In this document: positions 1 through 8,600 of the stretch, piece after piece | How positions within the stretch are numbered: position 1 is the stretch's first letter | Layout: each line of letters opens with the position of its first letter | Translations under genes and position numbers: made by a program | The notes under the pieces: generated by a model | What the model was told of the DNA's origin: nothing | Databases searched by the model: none | The model's input: only the letters and a program-made list of their open reading frames with translations | Source of the DNA: an uncultured Ruminococcus sp. | GTDB lineage: Bacteria > Bacillota > Clostridia > Oscillospirales > Ruminococcaceae | Length of the DNA stretch: 64,000 bases | Direction: 5' to 3' | Assembly: GCA_900545345.1 (NCBI GenBank) | Contig: UQYQ01000002.1 | Coordinates: forward strand, 1 to 64,000

Positions 1-59
1 AGACCGTTAAGGTTTACAGCAAGTGGAACAAGAAGCTTAGAAAAGTTTCTGTTAAATAG
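1..59 (+). CDS. C-terminal end of a secreted LRR/FN3 protein (partial)
   Basis: Only the last 18 codons and the TAG stop are present, read in the frame starting at base 3. They encode the sequence TVKVYSKWNKKLRKVSVK, which matches the extreme C-terminus of the six complete LRR proteins downstream (for example the ends of the genes at 5636 and 13720). This shows that the paralogue array extends upstream of the window. Function beyond surface-protein tail cannot be judged from this fragment. Confidence 0.85.
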   Translation, partial: TVKVYSKWNKKLRKVSVK

Positions 60-220
60 CTTGGTTGTTCGGGGATTCAGTCCGCGTGTACCCGAAAGGG
101 TAGTTTATCCAAATTCGGCAGTTTGACAGCTGCTTCTATAAGTGAAGCAGCTGTTGATTCTGCTAAATTATTATGGCAATAGTTGTAATATGGCGGAAAA
201 CTTATTAGGACAGAAAATTG

Positions 221-265
221 AAATCTCATTGAACTGTTTAAGTTTGATGAGATTTTTTGTTTTTA
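221..265 (+). terminator. Rho-independent terminator after the upstream LRR gene
   Basis: The 9-bp stem AAATCTCAT (221-229) pairs with ATGAGATTT (247-255) and runs into a T-rich tract. It separates the upstream LRR gene from the agrD promoter. Confidence 0.7.
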
Positions 266-276
266 GAGTTTTTTCA

Positions 277-344
277 ACCAAATACGAATTATTTACTACC
301 AAACACGAATTAGCTATTGACTTTTTAGTTTTTTGTATTATTTT
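277..344 (+). promoter_or_regulatory. agrD promoter with a 21-bp-spaced direct repeat
   Basis: ACCAAATACGAATT (277-290) is repeated as ACCAAACACGAATT (298-311), exactly 21 bp apart. TTGACT (317-322) follows as a good -35, with TATTTT (339-344) as a weaker -10 at 16-bp spacing. The CC of the second repeat lies 18 bases before the -35, the same distance as for the CCAGTTG boxes upstream of the genes at 3331 and 5636, although the repeat sequence differs. A LytTR-type activator site is inferred. Confidence 0.55.
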
Positions 345-495
345 TTATTTATGAGGAACTTATATTAATAATGTGCAGGTTAATGTAAAATAATTTTATT
401 CTTGAGATAAAATTGTTATTATTAGCTGAAACATTTATTATAAAGATTATTATAAATTATTATAATTAATTTTATCGGGAAAGGAGGTTATTTAT

Positions 496-639
496 ATGAA
501 ATTTATGAAGAAAGCTGCAGAGACTATGGCAAAGATCAGCTTAAAATCAGCTAAGTCTGTAAGTTTAAGTGCTTCGTTATTTGGTTTTCATCAGCCTAAA
601 GAGCCTAAGGCACTTAAAAGCTTCAAATCTATTAAATAA
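496..639 (+). CDS. agrD: AgrD-like cyclic lactone autoinducer peptide precursor
   Basis: A 47-residue peptide behind a strong AAGGAGG site (480-487). The N-terminal half is basic and amphipathic (many Lys and Ser). It is followed by a hydrophobic core SLFGF and then the signature HQPKEPKAL, matching the conserved xxPxxPxxL tail removed by AgrB in AgrD precursors. A serine sits where thiolactone peptides have cysteine, so a lactone ring is expected, most simply the five residues SLFGF; this ring assignment is inference. The AgrB-like protease gene is 111 bases downstream and a LytTR/GHKL pair lies 2.7 kb further, consistent with peptide quorum sensing. The gene is short, but RBS, tail motif and neighbour agree. 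Confidence 0.85.
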   Translation: MKFMKKAAETMAKISLKSAKSVSLSASLFGFHQPKEPKALKSFKSIK

Positions 640-750
640 TAAGATTTGAGAAAAGATGCTTTTTTACATTATACTTAAAGTGAAAAGTATGTAAAAATAT
701 ATAGGCATTATTAAAGTTTTCGGTTATGTTATTAAGTGAGGTGATAATTT

Positions 751-1326
751 TTGATTACTTATCTTGCCAAACGCATAACTGAATTTTTTATTAGTTATGA
801 TGTTATAAAAAAAGAAGACAGAGAAATATACCAATATGGAAATGAAATCATTATAAGCTCTTTATTAGATTTTTTTATTTTACTCGCATTTGCAATTGGC
901 TTCAATGATTTTGTTAATGTTTTTTTGTTTTGGATAGTATTTTTTATACTCAGGAAATTCGGCGGAGGTTATCATGCCGGTACATATTTGAAATGTAAAA
1001 TTGTTTTTTCAGTTAATATTTTTATCGTTATGATAATTATGCATGATTTTAAATATGTTTATAATATTTATCTGCTCATTCTGATGACCGTGTTTTCCTG
1101 TGTTTCGATTTTTTTATTGGCACCTGTTGATAATGAAAATAAACCTTTGTCCGAAACTGAAAAAAGAATAAATGCTTTAAAATGCAGAATTCTATTGGTT
1201 TTAGTTTGCATCTCATCTTTTTTACTGTTTGATTGTTTCAGCGAAATATCATTAATTTTAGGTTTGGCCCATTTTTCTGTAGCTTTTGCTATGATTTTTG
1301 AAGTCGTAAGAAAAAATAAAAATTAG
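751..1326 (+). CDS. agrB: AgrB-like peptide-processing membrane protease
   Basis: A 191-residue membrane protein that should cleave the C-terminal tail of the AgrD-like precursor and cyclise it. The signature region FFILRKFGGGYHAGTYLKC carries Arg68, the glycine run 71-73 and the catalytic pair His75 and Cys82 expected of AgrB. About five to six hydrophobic segments surround it. The start is TTG at 751, supported by GAGGTG six to nine bases before it. It lies directly after the agrD-like gene with no terminator seen between them, so the two are probably one transcript. No agrC/agrA is adjacent; the nearest pair starts at 3331. Confidence 0.92.
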   Translation: MITYLAKRITEFFISYDVIKKEDREIYQYGNEIIISSLLDFFILLAFAIGFNDFVNVFLFWIVFFILRKFGGGYHAGTYLKCKIVFSVNIFIVMIIMHDFKYVYNIYLLILMTVFSCVSIFLLAPVDNENKPLSETEKRINALKCRILLVLVCISSFLLFDCFSEISLILGLAHFSVAFAMIFEVVRKNKN

Positions 1327-1458
1327 TTTATATAAATGTTTTCATAACTTTTATTTTCAAATATTTTGTTGTTTTATTAAAAATTACCTCTTATATTGAT
1401 GAAAAAGAGTGTAATAATAATAAAGCAAACTCAAATATTTAAAAAGGAGTGAAATGAA

Positions 1459-1641
1459 ATGAAGGGCATTACTACAGAACAAGGCAGACAGAATCTTGAA
1501 AAGTTCAAGATGGAGGCTGCTAACGAAGTAGGTGTTAACCTAAAGCAGGGTTACAACGGAGATTTAACATCTCGTCAGGCTGGTTCAATCGGCGGACAGA
1601 TGGTTAAAAAGATGATTGACTCTTACAAGCAAGCTAAATAG
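1459..1641 (+). CDS. Small acid-soluble spore protein, alpha/beta type
   Basis: A 60-residue protein with the conserved core of alpha/beta SASPs: KMEAANEVGVNL (residues about 17-28) corresponds to the GPR-protease region, and SRQAGSIGGQMVKKMI (about 38-53) to the DNA-binding C-terminal helix. These proteins coat DNA in dormant spores and are degraded at germination, so the organism is inferred to form spores. The RBS AAGGAGTGA precedes ATG 1459; an ATG at 1454 is closed by a stop two codons later. A clear terminator follows, so it is probably monocistronic. I could not assign a sigma-G promoter with confidence. Confidence 0.93.
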   Translation: MKGITTEQGRQNLEKFKMEAANEVGVNLKQGYNGDLTSRQAGSIGGQMVKKMIDSYKQAK

Positions 1642-1659
1642 TTAAAGCTAAAAGTTTTT

Positions 1660-1696
1660 AAACCCGGTATAAAGTATTATATCGGGTTTTTATTTT
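1660..1696 (+). terminator. Terminator of the spore protein gene
   Basis: AACCCG and TATA pair with TATA and CGGGTT across a short loop, followed by a T-rich run. Confidence 0.85.
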
Positions 1697-1771
1697 ACAT
1701 AATTATTTGTGCAAAACTTATAAAATAAAAAGTAGATATTTGTATAAAAAGTCTTAAATTGTTGTAAACAC

Positions 1772-1800
1772 TTTAAAAAAGTGTTTTATTGTGATATAAT
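1772..1800 (+). promoter_or_regulatory. Probable promoter of the VanY-like gene
   Basis: TTTAAA (1772-1777) and a perfect TATAAT (1795-1800) are 17 bp apart, 43 bases before the start codon. The -35 is weak and overlaps a small inverted repeat (AACACTTT/AAGTGTT). Confidence 0.5.
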
Positions 1801-1842
1801 TTAAAATAAGTATAATATGTATTTTTTATTCGGAGGGGAAAT

Positions 1843-2988
1843 ATGTCACAGGATATTTGGAGAAATCTCAAATATAAAAATGTTGCTGTTTTGTTAGCGG
1901 TTATATTATTGCTTATATTAATTATAGCATCGTCATGTTCAAATAATGAACCTAATAATAACGGCAAAGTGGTTTCTACTGTTGCTGAGAAACTAAATCC
2001 GGAAAATATTCAAGCAGATAAGCTCCCAAAGAATTCAGCTTATGTTGAGGTTGTAAATAATGATGTTCTTTATTCGGGAAATTTAATTTTGGTAAATAAA
2101 GAGCATGAATATGCCGGTAAGGATTCTGAACCTGATAATTTAACTTCTATGTATCAGTACAGCACAAATTCAAAGGGAAAGATGATTTTTGCTTTGACTG
2201 ATTCATCTGTTTCGGTTTCTCAGAATTTTGCAGTTGCATTAAAGAATATGATTACTGATTTTTATAAGAAGAGTAAAAATAATACTTTAATGCTGCGAAG
2301 CGGATACAGAACAGTTCAGCAGCAAAAGGAACTTTATGATGCAGATACTGAATCGACAGGTTCGGCATCAACTAAGTATAACAAAGAAGGTTATTCAGAA
2401 AGTCACACTGGTCTTTCTGTTGATTTAGGTATTAATAAAGACGGTTATCCGCAATATAAGGGAACAGGAGATTTTAAATGGATTACCGATAATGCGGCTA
2501 AGTATGGTATTATTACCCGTTATACAAAGGACAAGCAGTCGATAACAGGCATCGAGTCTGAACCTTGGCATTTGAGATATGTTGGTATTCCGCATGCTGA
2601 GATTATGTCAAAAAATTCGTTATGCCTTGAAGAATATGAAGATTTTCTGAAGGGTTATTCTTATGATAAGCCTTTGATGTACACTTCTTCGGATAATATT
2701 AAATATGGAATATATTTCACAAAGTCCGGAAAAGAAAAAACAAATATTCAAATCCCGCTTGATGATAATGACCAGCAATATGCTTATGAAATTTCAGGCA
2801 ATAATATTGACGGATTTATTATAACAGTAAATTTAGGGGAGGATAATGAGGCTGTCTCTGCACAAACTTCTGCTGTTTCTGAAGCTAAAGCGTCAGTAAA
2901 TAATAACACTCAGCCTACTCAGGCAACTTCAAAAGGCAGCAGTGATTCTGTAATAACAGCGGCGACAACAACTGTACCTGCTGATTAA
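1843..2988 (+). CDS. VanY-like D-alanyl-D-alanine carboxypeptidase (M15B)
   Basis: A 381-residue extracytoplasmic zinc peptidase that should trim the terminal D-Ala of peptidoglycan stem peptides. A transmembrane segment (about 13-31) ends in ASSC, so either a membrane anchor or a lipoprotein at Cys32 is possible. The M15B motifs are all present: SGYRT (153-157), SESHTGLSVDLG with His188 and Asp194, and EPWHLRYVG with His243; these supply the three zinc ligands. The last 60 residues are Ser/Thr/Ala-rich low complexity. The start has a GGAGGGG site. It sits between the agr genes and their likely LytTR partners but has its own promoter and terminator. A vancomycin-resistance role is not implied, since no vanH/A/X genes are nearby. 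Confidence 0.9.
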   Translation: MSQDIWRNLKYKNVAVLLAVILLLILIIASSCSNNEPNNNGKVVSTVAEKLNPENIQADKLPKNSAYVEVVNNDVLYSGNLILVNKEHEYAGKDSEPDNLTSMYQYSTNSKGKMIFALTDSSVSVSQNFAVALKNMITDFYKKSKNNTLMLRSGYRTVQQQKELYDADTESTGSASTKYNKEGYSESHTGLSVDLGINKDGYPQYKGTGDFKWITDNAAKYGIITRYTKDKQSITGIESEPWHLRYVGIPHAEIMSKNSLCLEEYEDFLKGYSYDKPLMYTSSDNIKYGIYFTKSGKEKTNIQIPLDDNDQQYAYEISGNNIDGFIITVNLGEDNEAVSAQTSAVSEAKASVNNNTQPTQATSKGSSDSVITAATTTVPAD

Positions 2989-3015
2989 TATTTTCAAAAA
3001 TTGTATACTGCATTT

Positions 3016-3057
3016 AAAACCTTTGACTTGTAAAATTTGCAAGTTAAAGGTTTTTTT
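3016..3057 (+). terminator. Terminator of the VanY-like gene
   Basis: AACCTTT and ACTTG on the 5' side pair with CAAGT and AAAGGTT on the 3' side, followed by seven T residues. Confidence 0.85.
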
Positions 3058-3195
3058 GTTTTCTATTTTTCTTTTGTTATGTCACAATTTTATCTTAGCT
3101 TAATTATATAAAAGTTTATATTTTATCAGATAGAATATACAATAATTTTGTTAAACATAAATATCTATAAAATATCATAATTTGACAAATAATAA

Positions 3196-3261
3196 CCTGT
3201 TGCGTAATTTTATGACCAGTTGTGCATAAAATATTGAAAGTATTCTATTTAATGCGATAAT
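3196..3261 (+). promoter_or_regulatory. Promoter with VirR/AgrA-like boxes before the LytTR pair
   Basis: CCTGTTGCG (3196) and CCAGTTGTGCAT (3216) are direct repeats exactly 20 bp apart. The second is a close match to the CCAGTTNTGCAC box known for the LytTR regulator VirR of Clostridium perfringens. TTGAAA (3234-3239) begins 18 bases after the start of the second box, and GATAAT (3256-3261) follows at 16-bp spacing. The same box/-35 spacing occurs before the LRR gene at 5636, so autoregulation plus target control by the downstream regulator is inferred. Confidence 0.65.
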
Positions 3262-3330
3262 TTAATTTAGTATAAGTGATTACAATTAATTTGAATATTA
3301 GAATAATATGGAACCAAGGAGGCGTGTCTT

Positions 3331-4044
3331 ATGCTGAGGATTGCTGTCTGTGATGATGAAGAAAAGTTTTTGTCTGTTTTTTCAAACTCCATTGAGGAAT
3401 TGATAGAGAAAAACGGGTATAATATGACATTGAGTTCTTATTCAAATGTATCTTTGTTTCTTAATGAGCATGAGTCATCGGCGTTTGACATTGTTTTTCT
3501 GGATATTGAAATGCCCGAGCTGGGAGGATTTCAATGTGTGGAACGGCTCAGAAAATTTAACGAAGATGTTATAATCATTTTTGTTTCCAATCATGAAAGC
3601 TATGTTTTTCACTCGTTTGTATTCAGACCTTTCAGATTTATCAGAAAAAGCCGTTTTTATGACGAGCTTGAAGAAGCACTGGATTCTTCTGCGGCACATT
3701 ATTATGAAAAGAACAGGGTTTATAATGTTGCTTCCGAAATAGGTATGGTTTCGGTGAATTTGACAGATATCAGGTATTTTGATGTTTACAGTCACAATGT
3801 TTTTATGCATATGAAGGATAAAAAGCTTCTTGTTAAAAAGTCTTTGAAAGAAGTCGAAGATGAATTGGCTTCTCTCGGCTTTATAAGAATACACAAGAGC
3901 TATTTGGTAAGCTTCAGGTATATTTATTTTATACAAACCAACAGTATTACTCTTGTTAATTTGGAAAAGCTGCCGATGAGCAAACACCGAGCCAAAGATG
4001 TTAAAGAAAAAATGATTTATTTCACGAAAAGATTTGAAGATTAA
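3331..4044 (+). CDS. LytTR-family response regulator (AgrA/VirR-like)
   Basis: A 237-residue two-domain regulator. Residues 1-120 form a receiver with acidic residues Asp8/Asp9 and phosphoacceptor Asp58 in FDIVFLDIEMPELGG. Residues about 135-235 form a LytTR DNA-binding domain with the typical RIHKSYLVS segment and the tail PMSKHRAKDV. AgrA-type regulators bind pairs of roughly 9-bp direct repeats spaced two helical turns apart, and such repeats lie directly upstream of this gene and of the LRR gene at 5636. A GGAGG site precedes ATG 3331. The kinase gene starts 36 bases after the stop, so the two form an operon. Confidence 0.92.
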   Translation: MLRIAVCDDEEKFLSVFSNSIEELIEKNGYNMTLSSYSNVSLFLNEHESSAFDIVFLDIEMPELGGFQCVERLRKFNEDVIIIFVSNHESYVFHSFVFRPFRFIRKSRFYDELEEALDSSAAHYYEKNRVYNVASEIGMVSVNLTDIRYFDVYSHNVFMHMKDKKLLVKKSLKEVEDELASLGFIRIHKSYLVSFRYIYFIQTNSITLVNLEKLPMSKHRAKDVKEKMIYFTKRFED

Positions 4045-4079
4045 AATGTTGATTATATGAATTTTTAGGAGAGTATATT

Positions 4080-5408
4080 ATGAAAGATGCTTTATGGATT
4101 TTTTTAACCGATTTTTTTGTGACGATAGTTTGGGCACTTATAAATCTTAATCTAAGTGAAGAGGTTTTGGGCCTGAAAAAGCAAAAGTATAAAATATTAT
4201 ATTATTTGATTTGCCCTGCTGTAATTTATTTCAGCAATAAGCCTTTTATAAATAACGTCATTAGCGGATATGATGTCTGGATAAATGTTATTCAGACGGC
4301 TGCTTATTATATATGTGTTAAGATATTTTGTAAAGGCGGGCTTTTACAGCCGTTATTGCTTGTAATACTGGCCGAGGCTATTGTTATTGTTCCTCAGGAG
4401 TTTGTAATAATGATTTCAAGTCTGTTATTTAATGTCACTTCCGTAACTTATATTCAGGAATGGTCACCGATGTGGTTTTTGGGCGGTGCGATATCCTTGA
4501 GTGCTGGTTATCTGTTAATCCGTGTCACAGCGGCTTTGTTAAAAAAAACAAAACCTACATTCCCGAAAGTGCAGGTGATTATGCTTACTGCATACGATAC
4601 TTTTATGATAACAATGGCAGGCTTTTTTTGGCAGAATATAAAAATTATATCCGAAGAAAGCTTCTCATCAAGAACTGTTTCGATATGGTATTTTTTAGCT
4701 ATGATTTTCATTATTGCTTCGATATTAATCTATTTCATTCTGCATAGAAAGCTGTTGATTTCCAAATTTGATTTATTGGTTTCGGAAAATAAGCTCAATG
4801 AACAGCGGCGGCAAATGGAAAATATCAAAGAACAGGAATATCAAATAAGAAGAATCCGTCATGACTTTAAAAATCATGTCACGACGGGTCTTGCACTGAT
4901 GCGTGAAGGTAAAATTCAGGACGCCGATAACTATTTTTCCGAATTTCTCGATTCGGAATTAACAGAGGCAAGACACTATATAAATACAGGCTATGAGGCG
5001 CTCAATGCCGTTGTAAACAGAAAAATCGGTGAATGCACAGACAATGATATAAAGGTTTCAACTGCTGTTTCGGCAAGCCTTGACAATGTTGCCGAAATGG
5101 ATTTTTGTATAGTTTTGTTCAATCTTTTCGATAATGCGATAGAAGCAAGCGGAAAAGTAAACGGCGACCGATTGATAAAGCTCGATATATTTCAGAAAAA
5201 ATCATATTTGGTTGTAAGAATTCAAAATACAGTGGACGGAAATGTTCTTGCGGACAACCCAGAGCTTAAGACCACAAAAAAGGATAATAAAAATCACGGT
5301 GTCGGTCTTAACACCATTAAAGATATCGTAAAAAGATATAACGGTATTTTTGAAACCGAAGAAGAAAACAATATGTTTCAAGTCGATGTCTGGCTTCAGA
5401 ATAAATAA
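4080..5408 (+). CDS. GHKL sensor histidine kinase (AgrC/VirS-like)
   Basis: A 442-residue membrane sensor. About six hydrophobic segments occupy residues 1-223, a coiled linker follows, and the phosphoacceptor His261 lies in RIRHDFKNH. The GHKL ATPase domain has the N-box NLFDNAIEAS and the G-box region HGVGLNTIKDIV near the C-terminus. This layout is that of AgrC-type receptors for cyclic peptides, making it the best candidate sensor for the peptide encoded at 496; that pairing is inference from proximity. AGGAGAG precedes ATG 4080. It is the second gene of the operon with the regulator at 3331. Confidence 0.92.
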   Translation: MKDALWIFLTDFFVTIVWALINLNLSEEVLGLKKQKYKILYYLICPAVIYFSNKPFINNVISGYDVWINVIQTAAYYICVKIFCKGGLLQPLLLVILAEAIVIVPQEFVIMISSLLFNVTSVTYIQEWSPMWFLGGAISLSAGYLLIRVTAALLKKTKPTFPKVQVIMLTAYDTFMITMAGFFWQNIKIISEESFSSRTVSIWYFLAMIFIIASILIYFILHRKLLISKFDLLVSENKLNEQRRQMENIKEQEYQIRRIRHDFKNHVTTGLALMREGKIQDADNYFSEFLDSELTEARHYINTGYEALNAVVNRKIGECTDNDIKVSTAVSASLDNVAEMDFCIVLFNLFDNAIEASGKVNGDRLIKLDIFQKKSYLVVRIQNTVDGNVLADNPELKTTKKDNKNHGVGLNTIKDIVKRYNGIFETEEENNMFQVDVWLQNK

Positions 5409-5513
5409 TATTATATACAGTACTTTTGAAAAACAGCACATAAGCAGGTTTGAGATTTGCTTTTGTGCTGTTATTTTTTTCATGATAAAATGTAATATTT
5501 CTGCAATTTTTGT

Positions 5514-5580
5514 CCAGTTGAGCAGGTTTTCGACCAGTTGTGAAAAGTGTATTGAGTGTTAAATCTTTATATGCTATTGT
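5514..5580 (+). promoter_or_regulatory. LRR promoter with VirR-like boxes
   Basis: CCAGTTGAGCA (5514) and CCAGTTGTGAA (5534) are direct repeats exactly 20 bp apart. TTGAGT (5552-5557) begins 18 bases after the start of the second box, and TATTGT (5575-5580) lies 17 bp further. The geometry equals that at 3196-3261. The LytTR regulator encoded at 3331 is the likely activator of the LRR gene at 5636; this is inference. Confidence 0.65.
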
Positions 5581-5635
5581 TAATTTGTAATTAAAATATA
5601 TTACAACTATATAATAATTTAGGAGGAAATTAAAA

Positions 5636-8600
5636 GTGAAAATCAAAAAACTTTTGTCATTGATAGCTGCATGTGCTATGGCAATGACGGCAACAGTCGG
5701 GGCTATGTCGGCTTCTGCTGCAGAGACCACTTATACCGGTACTAATATTACCTGTACGCTGTATGATGACGGACGCTTCGTTGTATCAGGTACAGGTGCT
5801 GAAAGTGACTGGCCTACAACAGACTGGCTGACTGACGGAAATATTGCAAACATAACCTCAGTCGAAGTACAGGACGGTGTCACAGGTGTTGCATCAGGTG
5901 CATTCCGAGGCTGTACTAATTTAACTTCAGTTACACTGGCTGAAAGCGTTACTACAATTAAAGCTAGTGCTTTCAGAGAATGCAGCAATGAAAATCTTGT
6001 AATTGAAATAAAAGGAAATGTTAGTGGTTTAAGGCGTGTCATGGCTAGTTGCTTTACAGATACTAAAGCAACTATTAAAGTTTATGATACAGCTTCTTAT
6101 GATGTAGTAAAAGGTTTCAATTTACCAGAATGTCATGTTGAGTATTGCGGCGAAATGCCTGCTGAAACAGGAGAAATCGGACCAAGTGCAACATATAATT
6201 ATAATGCCGATACTAAAACATTGACCGTTTCGGGCACAGGTGTTCTTTTTTCGAGGGAAGATATGTCCAACCAGATTCAATTTTTAGATGTTGAGACAAT
6301 TGTGATTGAAGAAGGCATCACCGAAATAGGCAAAGCAACATTCAAAGGATTCGGCAATGCAACATCTATAACAATCCCTTCAACAGTTACTTCAATTGAT
6401 TCTGCAAGCTATGGCAATGAAGCATTTGCAGGCTGTAACAATCCTGCATTGGTAATTGACTGTAATGCAGGCAAGGATTTGGCAGGTTCGTTCGGTTACA
6501 GTGCTTTTGAATCAGGTGTAACCGTAAATATTCATGATATAGAGCTTTGGGATGCTATTCAATCAGGCAATAAGAAATATCAAATAAAATTTGTCGGAGA
6601 AGTTCCTACTTCGGGTACATTTGCAGAAAGCACACTGACATGGATCTATGACACCGAAACACAGACGCTGACAATCAGCGGAACAGGCGATCTTTCAAGA
6701 ACATTAGCTGACGGAAGCTTAAGAACAAATGAGGCAATAAAATATTGTGCCGACCAGGTCAAAAAATTGGTATTCGAAGACGGCGTAACAAGCGTAGGAC
6801 CTAAGGAGGATAATCAATTCTGGAAAAAGTGTACAGCTTTAGAAGAGCTTGTACTGGGCAATTCGATTACGGAAATTCCCGATAATTATTTTGCCGGTTT
6901 TGAAAAGCTTAATACCGTAAAATTCTCGAATGGTCTTACAACAATAGGCTTTTCGGCATTCGGCACTTGTCCTGCATTAACAGCCATTGAACTGCCTGAC
7001 AGTGTTACAACACTTAAAACCTCTTGTTTCAGCTACTGTACATCATTACAGACAGTTCAGCTTGGCAGCGGCATAACCGAACTGCCTCAGGGCTGCTTCA
7101 ACAACTGCTCGGCATTAACAGGAATCGAGCTGTCTGACAGTATTACATCAATCGGTGAAAACTGCTTTAATAATTGTACATCACTTCAGACAGTTAAAGT
7201 CGGCAAGGGTATAACAGCACTTCCTGCAGGCTGTTTCAGCGGTTTGAGTAATTCAAACCTTCAGATGGAAATCATGGGAGAAATCACAAATGTTGATTCA
7301 ACAGCATTTAACGATAAAGTAGTAGGTACAATAACAGTACACGACCCTGATACCGAAGCGGCAATTAAGGCTGTTGCGACAGAGGCAAATGTTGTTGTTG
7401 TTATCGACAATTTCAGTGATTTGAAACAAGCAATTTCAGACGCTAAGAAGCTTACTGCCGACGGTGCCGAAGCATTGTATACAGCAGATACATATAAAGC
7501 TTTAACAGACGCACTTGCAGAGGGCGAAAAGGTAGTTAAAAACGAAGAAGCCGATAAAACAACGGTTATCGACCCTGCAACAAAAGCAATTAACGACGCT
7601 ATTACAGGCTTGACATTTGTAGGCTTTACCGAGCTTGACAAGCTTATTGCACAGGCAGATGAGATTTTAGCACATGAAAATGACTATTGGCCAAGCACAA
7701 TTCTGACATTAAAGAATGAAGCATTACCGAATGTTAAATCATATAAAGAAGGCATCGGCAACGCAGAAATAACACTTGAAATTCAGACTGAAATCAACAG
7801 CAAAGCATCAACTTTGAAGAATGCTGTTGACGAAGCACGCAAGATTGATAAAGATGAACTTATGTCTGACCTGCAAAATGTAATTAAAACAGCGGAAAAG
7901 CTTGACCCTGCAGATTATACAGAAGACAGCTATGCAAAATTGCAGGAAGCAGTTGAAAACGCTAAAAAGATTACATTGGAATCAGACTGGTCTGATTTCC
8001 AGGTTGCACAGCAAGGCGTTGAAAAAGCAATCAGTGATTTGTCTATGATTCCTTTGGAGCCTATTGTAAACATTCAAAAGAACGGAAGAGAAGCTGCAAT
8101 TCCTACAATTACAGCAGACGAGAGTATGGCAGGAGCAACAAAGATCAAAGTTATATTCAACTGTGCAAGTGATGTTACATTTAACAGCTATTCAACAATC
8201 GAGATTAAGGCAATAGTTGCCGGAAAAGAAAATTATCAGAAGTTCACAGGAGCAGACGGTAATGCACAGGGCGGTGTCTGCGAGGTAGTACTTCCGTTAT
8301 CGGAAGCGGTAAAAGCAGGCGACAAGATTGATATAAGCGGTTTCACATTCGCATGGAGCAACGCAAGCAAGCATGTTTATGAGATTACAAAGATAGACTT
8401 CCAGAATGATGATAACGATTCACTTAAGAAAATAACAGCAGCAACAATCGCAGAAGAAAAGCTGAAAAAGGCAAAAGAAGATTTAGCAGAAGCAATTAAA
8501 AAAGCAGAAGAAATTGATACAGGCAAATACACAGAAGCAACCGTTGCAGAGCTTGCAAAAGCAATTGAAGCAGCAAAGGAAGTAACTGACGAAGCACCGA

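Larger units (their letters stand above)
60..495 (+). other. 436-base intergenic region with hairpins and agr promoter
   Basis: No convincing gene lies here. It holds a CCCGAAAGGG hairpin (91-100), a perfect 11-bp stem-loop (126-154) without a U-tract, a Rho-independent terminator (221-265), a direct-repeat pair and a promoter for the agrD-like gene. A 70-codon open frame from 142 runs across the terminator and the promoter and is not credible as a gene. Confidence 0.7.
2989..3330 (+). other. 342-base intergenic region before the LytTR pair
   Basis: It contains the terminator of the VanY-like gene (3016-3057) followed by an AT-rich stretch and the promoter with CCTGTTG/CCAGTTG boxes described separately. 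No additional gene is seen. Confidence 0.7.

Noticed and set aside
126..154. Terminator from the perfect 11-bp stem-loop
   Set aside because: No U-tract follows the stem, so intrinsic termination is unlikely; the terminator at 221-265 fits better.
142..354. A 70-codon open frame before the agrD-like gene
   Set aside because: It crosses a terminator, the repeat boxes and the -35/-10 region, has no ribosome site and no recognisable features.
1843..2988. Vancomycin-resistance vanY
   Set aside because: The catalytic motifs fit M15B carboxypeptidases in general, and no vanH, ligase, vanX or vanRS genes lie nearby.
3475..3987. A 170-codon minus-strand open frame opposite the LytTR regulator
   Set aside because: It lies wholly antisense to a well-conserved gene and has no ribosome site or family resemblance.
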